A stretch of 29,216 nucleotides of DNA from DATBGO01 sp050011895 (GCA_050011895.1 JBEKIF010000054.1:1-29216); one strand, 5' to 3'; shown: positions 7,560 to 15,824, numbered from the stretch's first letter. The notes: generated from the sequence alone by a model not told the origin. A program made the numbers and translations.

Positions 7560-8405
7560 ATGCCCGTGTATTCGAATGTTCCTAACAAGTCGGTCAGGGC
7601 TGCGAATGGGATCGACTACGCCTACCGCGACCAGGGTGAGGGCGCGGTCCCGCTGGTGCTTCTGCAGCACTTCCGCGGGAACCTCGACAACTGGGATCCG
7701 GCCCTGGTCGCCGCTCTGTCGCCGGGCCGCCGCGTCCTGGCGTTCGACAACGTCGGGGTCGGCGGCTCCACCGGGACGACCCCGAGCACGGTCACGCAGA
7801 TGGCGCACGATGCGATCGCATTCTTGACCGCCATGGAGTTCGGCCGGGTCGACCTGCTCGGGTTCTCGATCGGCAGCTTCGTTGCGCAGGAGATCGCGCT
7901 GATCAGGCCTGCCGTCCTCAACCGGCTGATACTCGCGTCGTCGGCGCCGCAGGGCGCGGCCGGGATGCACGGCTGGGCCCCGGACGTGATCGGCGCGGTC
8001 GGCGGGCCCGAAACCAGCCGGGAGGGGTACCTCGACGTGTTCTTCGCGCGATCATCCTCAAGCCGGCAAGCTGGGACGGAGGCCCTGCAGCGCATGTACG
8101 CCAGGACCGAGGACCGGGACCAGATGACGACCTGGGCGACCCGGAACGCTCAGTATGACGCGGTCTGCACCTGGGGGGTTCCCAACCATTCGCTGCTGCA
8201 GAGACTGAGCTGCATCGACCTGCCGGTCTTCATCGCCAACGGGGACAGCGACCCGATGATCTTGCCGCACTACTCCTATCTGCTCGCCGGCCTGATCCCG
8301 CATGCCTGGGTCAAGATCTACCCCGACGCGGCCCACGGGTTCTTGTTCCAGCATCACGGCGAGTTCGCCGCCGATGTCGACACATTCCTTGCCGAGCCGG
8401 GCTAA
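7560..8405 (+). CDS. Alpha/beta hydrolase (281 aa)
   Basis: This is a complete alpha/beta-hydrolase fold protein. The nucleophile elbow GFSIGS gives Ser103, NGDSD gives the acid (Asp229 or Asp231) and DAAHGF gives His259. The oxyanion strand LLQHFRGNLDNWD and the following FDNVGVGGS are typical of the RsbQ/haloperoxidase-like branch, which includes many C-C or ester hydrolases of catabolic clusters. There is no signal peptide, so it is cytoplasmic. ATG 7560 is preceded by GGGAGA at good spacing; a much longer upstream frame is not coding. It lies 77 bases after the tautomerase and 57 before the MBL gene, consistent with one transcript. The substrate is not predictable from sequence alone. Confidence 0.9.
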   Translation: MPVYSNVPNKSVRAANGIDYAYRDQGEGAVPLVLLQHFRGNLDNWDPALVAALSPGRRVLAFDNVGVGGSTGTTPSTVTQMAHDAIAFLTAMEFGRVDLLGFSIGSFVAQEIALIRPAVLNRLILASSAPQGAAGMHGWAPDVIGAVGGPETSREGYLDVFFARSSSSRQAGTEALQRMYARTEDRDQMTTWATRNAQYDAVCTWGVPNHSLLQRLSCIDLPVFIANGDSDPMILPHYSYLLAGLIPHAWVKIYPDAAHGFLFQHHGEFAADVDTFLAEPG

Positions 8406-8462
8406 CTGCACGGGTCGAAGGTAACCGCTTCGGGTTCCTGACAACAGCGAGAGGGATGGGCA

Positions 8463-9320
8463 ATGCCAGGTTCTCTGAAACTAGACGTGTTCAATACCGG
8501 ATATAGGCCGGTACCAAGCGCGATTCCGGTGTGGCCCGGCGGCTGGCAGGCAACATGGCCGGCGACGACGGCATCTCTGATCTCCGGCGACCGCGACGCC
8601 ATCCTCGTCGACTCGCTCGTCACCAAAGGCGAGTCGCAAGAGCTCGTCGGCTGGCTGACCGCCACCGGGAAGAACCTGACCCAGATCTACATCACGCACG
8701 GGCACGCTGACCACTTCTTCGGGCTGAACACCGTCCTCGAAACAAATCCGGAGGCGAAGGCCGTCGCCCTTGCCGAGATCGTGCCCTTCCTGCAGGAGCA
8801 GACAGGCCCGGAATGGATGCAGATCTGGGTCTCGATCTTTCCTGACCAGCTCTTTGACCAGCCAGCCGTACCCGTCGCGCTGGACAAGCCGGAACTCACC
8901 GTCGAGGGACACACACTCATCCTGGTCAAGCTCGGCCAGAGCGATGTCAGCGACTCCAGCGTCGTCCACATTCCCGAACTCGACACCCTCATCGGCGGCG
9001 ACGTGATCTACAACGACATCCACGTCTGGATGTACCAATCCGACCACGATCACCGGATGGCGTGGATCGAGACGATCAACCAGGTCGAGAAGCTTCACCC
9101 GGCCACGATCATCGCCGGCCACAGCGACCCAGGCGCGTCAGACAATGACGGATCACGGCTTATCGACCAGACCCGCCGGTACATTCACGACTTCGACCAG
9201 GCCGTCGCCGCGAGCAGCTCGGGTCAGGAAGTCGTCTCCCGCATGACGGCCAAGTACCCAGATCGCGGCAATCCGTACACCCTCTGGCTTGCCGCCTGCA
9301 CCCAGCCATACGGACAGTAG
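8463..9320 (+). CDS. MBL-fold metallo-hydrolase (285 aa)
   Basis: The metallo-beta-lactamase signature THGHADH supplies His79, His81, Asp83 and His84. Asp180 in IGGDVIYND is the bridging ligand and His220 in AGHSDPG is the distal one. The segment where many members carry GHT reads GQSDVSDSSVVHIP; this Gln variant appears, from memory, in a subfamily of this type, so it may not mean loss of activity. There is no signal peptide. ATG 8463 follows GAGAGGG. It is the third gene of the run, with 49 bases to the next start. MBL proteins of this kind hydrolyse thioesters, lactones or related bonds; the neighbours suggest a step in degradation of an acyl or lactone compound, which is inference. Confidence 0.88.
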   Translation: MPGSLKLDVFNTGYRPVPSAIPVWPGGWQATWPATTASLISGDRDAILVDSLVTKGESQELVGWLTATGKNLTQIYITHGHADHFFGLNTVLETNPEAKAVALAEIVPFLQEQTGPEWMQIWVSIFPDQLFDQPAVPVALDKPELTVEGHTLILVKLGQSDVSDSSVVHIPELDTLIGGDVIYNDIHVWMYQSDHDHRMAWIETINQVEKLHPATIIAGHSDPGASDNDGSRLIDQTRRYIHDFDQAVAASSSGQEVVSRMTAKYPDRGNPYTLWLAACTQPYGQ

Positions 9321-9369
9321 CGACCTCACCGCCGTCACCCTCAGCCGAACCAGGAAGGAATCCACTGAA

Positions 9370-10071
9370 ATGAACGCTTCACCGAACATCGTTCTTGTCC
9401 ACGGCGCATGGGCCGACGGCTCTAGCTGGAGCGCCGTCATCGAGCGCCTCCAAGCCGACGGCTACCACGTCACAGCACCCCAGTTTCCGATGACCTCGCT
9501 GGCGGATGACGTCGCCAGGCTGCGCCAGGTGCTGGACTTCCAGGACGGCCCCACCATCGTCGCCGGGCACTCCTACGGCGGCCAGATCATGACAGCCCTC
9601 GGCACGGACACGCCGAACGTGGCCGGCCTGGTCTACATCGCGGCCTTCGGGATTGACGAGGGCGAATCACTCGGCGCGCTGCTCTCACAGGGACCGGTGA
9701 CCCCGGCCCTGGCGCACCTGTTCACCGACAAGCAGGGCTTTGGCTGGCTGTCCGAAGACGACTTCGTGAACCACTTCGCCGCTGACGTCGACCCGGTCAA
9801 GGCGAGGGTCATGTACGCGGTGCAGCAGGCCCTGGCCGGGTCCGCCTTCAACGACGTGATGGGTGTCCCGGCCTGGAAATCGCTGCCCTCCTGGTACCTG
9901 GTCGCCGCTGACGATCAGGCGATCCCGCCCGATGCCGAGCGCCAATTCGCCAACCGCATGGGCGCAACCACCGTCGAAGTCCCCTCCAGCCACGTGGCCA
10001 TGGTCTCCCACCCGGACGAGGTAGCACAGCTCATCGAGACCGCCGCCGAAACTATGCCGGCCGCAAACTAG
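9370..10071 (+). CDS. Alpha/beta hydrolase, esterase type (233 aa)
   Basis: The start NIVLVHGAWADGSSW carries the oxyanion HGAW motif of the small lid-poor esterase branch (EstC / hydroxynitrile-lyase-like hydrolases). GHSYGG gives Ser68, VAADDQ gives Asp181 or Asp182 and SSHVAM gives His208, so the triad is complete. The chosen start is ATG 9370, eight to nine bases after AGGAAGGA; an upstream in-frame ATG at 9289 lies within the preceding gene. It is the last gene of the run; the 600 bases downstream hold no gene. It is cytoplasmic and probably an esterase or carbonyl-side hydrolase acting with the MBL protein and the tautomerase. It differs clearly from the hydrolase at 7560, so it is not a duplication of that gene. 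Confidence 0.9.
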   Translation: MNASPNIVLVHGAWADGSSWSAVIERLQADGYHVTAPQFPMTSLADDVARLRQVLDFQDGPTIVAGHSYGGQIMTALGTDTPNVAGLVYIAAFGIDEGESLGALLSQGPVTPALAHLFTDKQGFGWLSEDDFVNHFAADVDPVKARVMYAVQQALAGSAFNDVMGVPAWKSLPSWYLVAADDQAIPPDAERQFANRMGATTVEVPSSHVAMVSHPDEVAQLIETAAETMPAAN

Positions 10072-10682
10072 ACGGCTCGCCCGCTCAGGAGGCCAGCCTG
10101 CCAGGGTGTTCATCGGTCTCCAACCTCCTGGCCGTCGCCCTCGCCCGTCGACAACCTGCATTGTCGGCGCGGCGCGCCAGAGCCACCCGTTATGCGCGCC
10201 AGCGCTTCCGCTACAGGGCCGACGGCAAACGCGCCGAACGAAGGCGGTTATCTCTAGCCCGCCTGCGGGAAGCCCGGTGGGAGCAGGGGTCTTGCGTCGT
10301 TGACATGTAGCTGAACAGCGTTCACACAGGGCTACTAAATTCGAAAAACAGCATCTACAAGGGGCTTTGCGCACGGCCTGCGTTGGCGACATTGTTCAGG
10401 TAACGTGTCCACGACGCAGCAAAAAGCCCACACAAAATGCCTGCGTCAGCTACGTCGTAGACAGCCCAACCACCGCTAGAGACTACGGCGGGAGTGCGCG
10501 CGCTTATCTGGCCCATGACTGTCTTCTTCCTACGCCGCACGCCGAGGGAACGATCGTCTTGACGCGCATAGATATGCAATGACCGGGCCACGGGCGACGC
10601 CCTCATCTGCCGTTGCGACACGAGGTCGCACCTTGCGAGTGAACTCGCGGATTGGAGGGCCGATTATGTCGGCAGCGTAGTT
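10072..10682. other. Region without a recognisable gene before the intron remnant
   Basis: Frames here are short and have no homology I recognise. Composition is less GC-rich around 10305-10450. A small hairpin GCGAG-TGAA-CTCGC lies at 10635-10648. Nothing else is identifiable. Confidence 0.45.
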
Positions 10683-10704
10683 CCGGGCGCGTGCTCACGC
10701 CCGG
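10683..10704 (+). terminator. Hairpin just upstream of the group II intron remnant
   Basis: CCGGGCG and CGCCCGG flank an 8-base loop, forming a perfect 7-bp stem that ends 12 bases before the GTGCG proposed as the intron 5' end. It could be a terminator that served as the insertion target, as known for class C group II introns, or part of the intron if the true end lies further left. Confidence 0.35.
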
Positions 10705-10716
10705 CCCCGCCCTGTC

Positions 10717-11301
10717 GTGCGCCGCTGGTAACGGCGGGGTGCGGAGCACAGGGGAAAGCCCAAGGGGTTCCCGTCCCATCCGGGGAACCACAGGTGAGGG
10801 GCAGGCCGGACGGGTGAATCGCGTGAACCCTCGTTGATGCCTCGTAAAGAGGAGCCCCGCTGGTGGGATCGGTTGCGGGGTGCAGGGACTGGCCGCTGGG
10901 AAGCGGCAGGCGACGGCCGGGCACGGCATCCGGCCAGGGCGAGCACCGCCGTCCCCGGGGTAGAGAGGGCACCCAGCCCGGTCGTATCTCGCAGGCGCGG
11001 AACGTGGTAACCCCGTCCGGGTCCGGGCACCAGGAGGTGCCCGGTAAGCCGACCGTAAGGAAGGCCCAGTCCCCGGGCGGGAACAGGATGACCCGACAAG
11101 CAAACGCCGACGGCCGAAAGGGAGCAGGAAGCCGGGACATGAAGGCTGGCCCTCCGCCAGTCGTCCCGGGATAACTGGCCGGATACAGGCAGCTGCCTTG
11201 GCCCGAAAGGGCGCTGACGCGGGTCAGGTGAGCCCGTGACAGAAACGATGACGATGACGCTGGAACCGAAGGGCAAGTTGGACGCCGAGGGTGTCCTGGT
11301 C
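10717..11301 (+). mobile_element. Group II intron, 5' fragment (domain I onward, 3' part lost)
   Basis: From GTGCG at 10717 the sequence has the look of bacterial group II intron RNA. It is dense in short complementary blocks, with motifs such as GGAACGTGGTAACCCCGT near 10999 and GGTAAGCCGACCGTAAGGAA near 11043. It leads about 520 bases later into the first codons of an intron-encoded maturase at 11236. No domain V/VI or reverse transcriptase follows, so the element is truncated on the 3' side and cannot splice or move. The long minus-strand frames across it are artefacts of structured RNA. The 5' boundary is uncertain by a few tens of bases. Confidence 0.65.
11236..11301 (+). pseudogene. Group II intron maturase/reverse transcriptase, first 22 codons only
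   Basis: From GTG 11236 the frame reads TETMTMTLEPKGKLDAEG followed by VLV, a form I recognise as the N-terminus of actinobacterial group II intron maturases. Similarity stops there; the following residues to 11451 do not resemble a reverse transcriptase. The rest of the gene, normally 400-600 residues, is missing. Confidence 0.55.
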
Positions 11302-11389
11302 ATGTACAGCAGGTTTGCACTTGACGATGTCGGCGGTGCACGGATGGCAGCTGCCGGGTTCAGCTTGGCGGGCGCTGACAGCCGGGGGA

Positions 11390-11830
11390 TCATTCCGCGG
11401 GTGGGTTTAGCAGCGCGCGGCAAACGTCTGCGATGTCCACCATCCCGATAAGACCGTCATCCTCGACTACCGGCAGGTGCCGGAAACGGCCGTTCGTCAT
11501 GACTTCGGCTGCGTCACCGATGCTAGTCGCCGCGCTGATGACGGCCGGACGAGCAGTCATCAGGTCATAGATCCGGACATCGTTCACGTCCTTCCCGTCC
11601 GCCACCGTGCCGACGATGTCCGCCTCTGTAATGATGCCGATCGGCCGATTGGTCTGCTGGCCGTCCAGGACCACCAGGGCGGTCGCCCCCGCGTGCTTCA
11701 TCAGGTACGCGGCCGCGGCCACATGGTCATTCGGGTCCACCGTCGTGGCTGCGGGCCGCATAACGTCCGCGACGGTGGCCGGGGCCCGCGTCGGCTGCGC
11801 AGGCGACTGGTGCGCAGAGGCTCCTGTCAT
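11390..11830 (-). CDS. Protein with two CBS domains (146 aa)
   Basis: After a short N-terminal tail two CBS domains follow: about residues 18-76, with MRPAATTVDPNDHVAAAAYL and GIITEADI, and about 87-142, with LMTARPAVISAATSIGDAAE and GMVDIADV. Paired CBS domains bind adenine nucleotides (AMP, ATP, SAM) as an energy or redox sensor module. The start ATG 11830 has GGAG about six to seven bases upstream on the minus strand; a longer frame to 12004 has Cys/Ser/Arg-rich non-coding character and was not used. It is cytoplasmic. Stand-alone CBS pairs of this type are common in stress-response regions of actinobacteria; its partner here is unknown. It is on the same strand as the DUF2795 gene, 237 bases away. 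Confidence 0.9.
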   Translation of the reverse strand: MTGASAHQSPAQPTRAPATVADVMRPAATTVDPNDHVAAAAYLMKHAGATALVVLDGQQTNRPIGIITEADIVGTVADGKDVNDVRIYDLMTARPAVISAATSIGDAAEVMTNGRFRHLPVVEDDGLIGMVDIADVCRALLNPPAE

Positions 11831-12067
11831 GATCTGCTCCGTTCCCGGCGATCTCGTGAGATCCCTAGAGATCCGATCACGCTTTACATTGGAACCGAGA
11901 TGAACTGTGCAGTGTTCCACCGCTGCCTCGTGCTGCTCGCAGCTCCGGCCGGCGATCAGGGCGCTCCGCTGCGACCGGCGGCAGCACGAACTCCGCCCGC
12001 TCATGGCGGCCAGTCCTCTCGACCGGATCCAGCTAACGGTCGCCGGCCCGCTGGCCGGGACTGCGTC

Positions 12068-12466
12068 TTAGGCCGGGCGCTGTTCTGTTGGCAGCCCCAG
12101 TGCCCGAAGCAGATCGCCGAGGCTGGCAAACGTGGCGCCATCGGACAGCGAGGACATCAGGTCCAGCAGCCGCTGCTCCGCCTGGTGTGCCGCCAGGGTC
12201 TCGAGCAGTTGCGCCCGGGTCGCCGGGAACGCGGTACGGCCCAGGTGACGGGCTAGGTCGCTGCGTAGCTCGATGGTCTGCCAGTCCTCCTCTGGCGTTG
12301 TGGCGGCGAACCTGCCCTCCGGGGCCCAGGCCGCCTCCGCCTGGTCCTCGCCCGACGACTCGGGCTCCGGCCATTCCTCGCCGTGCGCCTGCAGCTCGTC
12401 GCGGTCCTGGCGCTTGATCGCGTCATCCTCCCGCGGCCCGTGTGTTCCGCTGACCTGTTCGCTCAT
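12068..12466 (-). CDS. DUF2795-domain protein (132 aa)
   Basis: The first 65 residues are acidic, hydrophilic and probably disordered (DDAIKRQDRDELQAHGEEW). The C-terminal half, about 66-126, has the DUF2795 pattern: a helix LARHLGRTAFPATRAQLLET, then LLDLMSSLSDGATFASLGDL. The family is small, helical, actinobacteria-rich and of unknown function. ATG 12466 is preceded by a perfect AGGAGG at a spacing of six bases, one of the best ribosome binding sites in the window, so it is likely well translated. It is divergent from the arginase-fold gene at 12745. Confidence 0.85.
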   Translation of the reverse strand: MSEQVSGTHGPREDDAIKRQDRDELQAHGEEWPEPESSGEDQAEAAWAPEGRFAATTPEEDWQTIELRSDLARHLGRTAFPATRAQLLETLAAHQAEQRLLDLMSSLSDGATFASLGDLLRALGLPTEQRPA

Positions 12467-12744
12467 GGCATGCCTCCTAAGACGGACGGCCCGGGCGATC
12501 CAGTCCCAGGTCGGCTGGTCGCGAACCGTCGACCTTACCCGCTACCAGGACCGGGAAACTCCCGGGCCGAAGAAACAGGACCGGCGGCTCTGACGCAGGT
12601 GCGGCCAGCCAGGTCATGGGCAGGAAGCACGGGCGCACCCTCCTGACGCGGCGACGGCACGCTGATCTCGTAACCGTTCCCATCGCCCGACAGCCACGGT
12701 TGTTCAGTGGTACCCCCGGGGCGGGCGCCGGTAGCCTCTCCCTG

Positions 12745-13653
12745 GTGAGCAGGATCTCAGTCGTGGGCGTTCCGAGCAGCGCGGCCAGCTATGCGGCCGG
12801 CCAGGACCTGGCGCCTGCGGCGTTGCGCTCGGCCGGCCTGCTCAAACAGCTCATCGCCTCCGGGCTCGAGGTGCATGACGACGGGGACCTGCCTCACCAG
12901 GCGTGGAGCCCGGACCGGGATCACCCGCTGGCCCAGAACGCCGGCCAGGCGACTACGTCCGTGCAGCAACTAGCGGACCGGCTCCACCCGCTGCTGGCGC
13001 GCGGCGACATTGCCCTGGTGCTCGGCGGGAACTGCACCATCGCGCTCGGGGTAGTGGCGGCGCTGCGGCACCTAGGCGCTGGGGCGCCGGGATTGCTCTA
13101 CGTCGACCGCCATTACGACATCAACACTCCGGAAAGCACCACCGACGGGACTCTGGACTGGATGGGGCTGGCGCATGCGCTTGCCCTGCCGGGCTGCCTG
13201 GACATCCTGACCGATGCGTTCGGGCGGCGGCCGCTGCTCGAGGCGGACCAGGTGGCCTGGCTCGGGGTCGAGCCGCCGATGGCCACGCAGTGGGAGCGCG
13301 AGCAGGCCGACCGGCTCGGCTTGCATGTCACCACCAGCCAGGCACTGGCCGCTGATCCGGCCGCCACCGCCCTGGCCGCGCTCAGCCAGCTTCCTCCCGG
13401 GCCGCTCGCCCTCCACCTCGACGTCGACGTCCTGGACTTCACCGATGCACCGCTGGCGGAGAATACCGACGGCCGTAACACGGGCCCTACCCTCGACCAG
13501 GTCGCCGAGGCGCTCACCGCGGCGGCCCGAGATCAGCGGATGCGAGCGCTGTCGATCGGAGAACTCAACCCGACCCGCTGCGCCGGGGCACCTGACACGC
13601 TTCCCCGCTTCGGCACCAGCATCGCCCGCATACTCGCAGCCACGACTCACTGA
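12745..13653 (+). CDS. Arginase/ureohydrolase-fold protein with an altered metal site (302 aa)
   Basis: The fold is that of arginase, agmatinase and formiminoglutamase: N-terminal strand ISVVGVPSSAASYAAGQD, then LVLGGNCT, YVDRHYDIN and LHLDVDVLD. These align with the metal motifs GGDHS, DAHxD and DxD of manganese ureohydrolases. Five of six ligands are kept (Asp121, His123, Asp125, Asp226, Asp228), but the first His is Cys97 and the Asp before it is Asn96. The chosen start is GTG 12745 because the family begins directly with this strand; ATG 12616 would add 43 unconserved residues. Activity on arginine, agmatine or another guanidine cannot be assumed. It is monocistronic, and the next 1.2 kb is empty. 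Confidence 0.85.
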   Translation: MSRISVVGVPSSAASYAAGQDLAPAALRSAGLLKQLIASGLEVHDDGDLPHQAWSPDRDHPLAQNAGQATTSVQQLADRLHPLLARGDIALVLGGNCTIALGVVAALRHLGAGAPGLLYVDRHYDINTPESTTDGTLDWMGLAHALALPGCLDILTDAFGRRPLLEADQVAWLGVEPPMATQWEREQADRLGLHVTTSQALAADPAATALAALSQLPPGPLALHLDVDVLDFTDAPLAENTDGRNTGPTLDQVAEALTAAARDQRMRALSIGELNPTRCAGAPDTLPRFGTSIARILAATTH

Positions 13654-14259
13654 TCATCAAAGCTGCGACGTCAATGACTGACCTGGAACCTGGAGCGACA
13701 GGCCCATCTGACGTCACCTCACGTTACGTAACTGATCAGCTTCCTGGCCAGGCGCTCATCCCCGCCGTTCGGGGCGACCAGCGCCACATGGGTTCTCACC
13801 ACGTGGGTTGCGCAGATTGGGTGATATGGGCGCCAATCGTAACGCTTACACCTGACGGCTCTTGAGCGCCGAATCGGCGTTATGCGCCCATTTGCCAGCC
13901 ATCCCGTGTCGCCGACGGTGATCGTGAGCGGACCGGGATCGGGATAATGCGCGCTCCGCCGCTGTACGCGATAAGCGCAGGCCATCCTTGCAGCTGGCGC
14001 GGCGACTGCACCCAGGCGACGAGGCGGCAGGCGCCACGTCGCATTGTGATGATCACGGCTGATTGTGTTCCGTGCCTGTTCCGTCAAATCGGCGCTCGGC
14101 GCGGCAACGGCCCGGGGCGGCGGATCCGGCGCGGCCGGTCCGGCCGGTATCGCTGCAGTTCAGGGCCATGTTGGCCGGTGATGACCAGGGAGGACCCGGG
14201 CGAACGCGCGGTGGCCCGGACCGTGCACTTTCAGCGTGACGGATGGTCCGCGTACTGGG
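13654..14259. other. Region without a recognisable gene upstream of att-like copy 2
   Basis: A minus-strand frame (13719-14087) ends THVALVAPNGGDERLARKLI, which looks protein-like over about 25 residues, but the rest is not and there is no ribosome binding site. I do not recognise it; it may be the tail of a lost gene. Nothing else is identifiable. Confidence 0.4.
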
Positions 14260-14330
14260 CCTGAGCTGGGGTTTTGCTGGTGGCAGGTGTTGGGTTCGAA
14301 CCAACGTAGGCTTAGCCGACGGTTTTACAG
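14260..14330 (-). repeat. tRNA-Tyr 3'-half fragment plus 3' flank, att-like copy 2
   Basis: This is a near-identical copy of 3155-3226 in the same orientation. On the minus strand 14330-14278 runs from anticodon loop CTGTAAA through the variable arm, a T-arm GTTGG-TTCGAAC-CCAAC, ACCTGCC and ACCA. Within the tRNA part the only difference from copy 1 is one base in the T-loop (C here, T there). The shared 3' flank has a few mismatches and a one-base gap. The 5' half of the tRNA is again missing and the adjacent sequence (tgagcccatcc) differs from copy 1. If the copies are element ends, the intact tRNA-Tyr should lie to the right, outside the window. Confidence 0.85.
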
Positions 14331-14892
14331 TGAGCCCATCCCGGTCCATCGGAATAGCCACTGACCTGCTGTTTCTCCATTTCCCGCCGTGTGAATACCG
14401 CATTCTGTCCGTGTGGCGTCCGTAGTCCCGGAGTGTGCCTGGTCAGCGCGACGCAGGTTCTGGATCATGTCCCATCAAGTCCAGCTGAGTTCTGCTGCAT
14501 CTCGTTGTCCCGCTGCCGTCCTGGACCCGGCCGGGCACGCCGCTGAGCCGCCGGCCTGCCGCAGCCGATGGCCGTACTCCCCGGCCGGACGTGCGCCGGA
14601 TACTGTCCCACCCTGGAAACCCGGTCTGCGCGGCCATCTTTCACGCCCCCGCCACAGATTCCCGGGCGAGCCCGGGACCGGTACGGCAGGACCGGTCCGC
14701 GCGGTCCTGCATCGCAGGTCGTGTCACCAGAGCTAGCCTGGAAGACGCGCAGATCTGGGCCTGGCCGCTCTCATAGTGCAGTTCGCTTCCGGCCCAGCTG
14801 CTCGCCGGCCCCGCGTTCTGCAGGCCGCCGCCCACGAAGGCGCCGTTGACCAGGACCACCTTCTCGTTACCCGTTCTGCGGCGGTTGATAGT
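14331..14892. other. Region without an intact gene before the PhlG-like gene
   Basis: The only hint of coding is on the minus strand at 14821-14871, which reads GNEKVVLVNGAFVGGGL. It resembles the first strand and oxyanion region of an alpha/beta hydrolase (normally VVLVHGAFxDG) with the His changed to Asn. Nothing hydrolase-like follows, so it would be a short remnant. No other gene is seen. Confidence 0.3.
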
Positions 14893-14943
14893 ATGGAGGA
14901 AACGCTCTACTTTGCTGACGACGGGAGGGAGCACACACCGTGA
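14893..14943 (+). CDS. Possible 16-residue leader peptide overlapping the PhlG-like start
   Basis: ATG 14893 opens a short frame (MEETLYFADDGREHTP) whose TGA overlaps the GTG start of the next gene as GTGA, a classic translational-coupling arrangement. Its end also spans the GGGAGGGAG used by that gene. It lacks a clear ribosome binding site of its own, so it may be chance. Confidence 0.25.
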   Translation: MEETLYFADDGREHTP

Positions 14944-15824
14944 CAAGCTCCATACGGAACAGAGTGACCTACTTCCCCGTGGCCACGCAGGCGCAGTTCG
15001 CGCGCAACCACGCGCACGTCCTCGGCAAGCCGTACGAGCACTACTTCAACGGCGACCTGTGGCTCCACGAGGAGGTCATGGATGCCATCAGGGCACCAAT
15101 CGATGCCGCCCGGGTCATCGCGCCGGACCCGGCCGGGATGAACTCGTTGCTCGATCCCGGCTACCACGAGGTCGAGAGCGGTTACTGTGAGATGGCCGAT
15201 GGATCCGGATACGTCGCTAGCCTCGTGCCCTTCCCCGGGTGCAGCGGGGAGGCGTTCCGCTGGTGGTTCTGGTGGCACTCAGTCGAGCCGGCCCGCTACG
15301 CGCTCTGGTATCCGTACAACCACGTCGCAGCCAACCCCGTCGACCGGGACGTGCTCACCGCGCCCGGCCTCACCGACCAGGAGCGCTACATCGGCAACAC
15401 GCACCTGGTCGACGAGTACATGGGACCGGACCTCATCAAGATCGCGATTGCCTTCGTCGATCCGAAAGAGCTCGGATTCGACACGGCGCGCTTCGAGGAG
15501 GCCGGCATCGTCGGGCACGCCTGCGCGCGCATCAGCCTTCGAAGCGCGCATCTCGAGGCCGCGACCATGGTGCACCTGGCCCGCCAGACCGATGACGGCT
15601 TCGAGTTGCGCAGCCGCTACTGGTTCGGTTACGACCCGAAGGTCTCGGTGCTGGGGCATTCGATCGCACTGGGCAACGTCGCCAGCGCGGTCGGCATGCA
15701 GCGCCGGATGGGGGCCGGGCGGCTGGCCTACGAGCAGCTGCTCCACGACCAGATCGAGTTCACCCACCTGTCGACCTTCCTGGCCGGCATCCACGCCGAG
15801 TTTGGATCAGCGGCACCTGCATGA
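14940..15824 (+). CDS. DAPG hydrolase (PhlG)-family zinc C-C hydrolase (294 aa)
   Basis: Length and motifs match PhlG, the Pseudomonas enzyme that splits an acetyl group from 2,4-diacetylphloroglucinol by carbon-carbon hydrolysis. PhlG binds zinc through His129, Glu160, His270 and Glu274. Here His128 (YPYNH), Glu159 (LVDEY), His269 and Glu273 (LLHDQIE) stand at the same spacing with an offset of one. FRWWFWWHSVEPARYALWYP is the aromatic pocket segment. The GTG start 14940 follows GGGAGGGAG. The protein is soluble and cytoplasmic. A TetR-type regulator follows immediately, as repressor genes do in phl loci. It probably hydrolyses an acylated phloroglucinol or related acyl-phenol for self-protection or catabolism; the exact substrate is inferred. 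No phl biosynthesis genes are present. Confidence 0.88.
   Translation: MTSSIRNRVTYFPVATQAQFARNHAHVLGKPYEHYFNGDLWLHEEVMDAIRAPIDAARVIAPDPAGMNSLLDPGYHEVESGYCEMADGSGYVASLVPFPGCSGEAFRWWFWWHSVEPARYALWYPYNHVAANPVDRDVLTAPGLTDQERYIGNTHLVDEYMGPDLIKIAIAFVDPKELGFDTARFEEAGIVGHACARISLRSAHLEAATMVHLARQTDDGFELRSRYWFGYDPKVSVLGHSIALGNVASAVGMQRRMGAGRLAYEQLLHDQIEFTHLSTFLAGIHAEFGSAAPA

Noticed and set aside
10664..11423. Long minus-strand open frames across the intron remnant
   Set aside because: They are antisense to structured group II intron RNA, have no ribosome binding site or domain, and such frames are a known source of false proteins.
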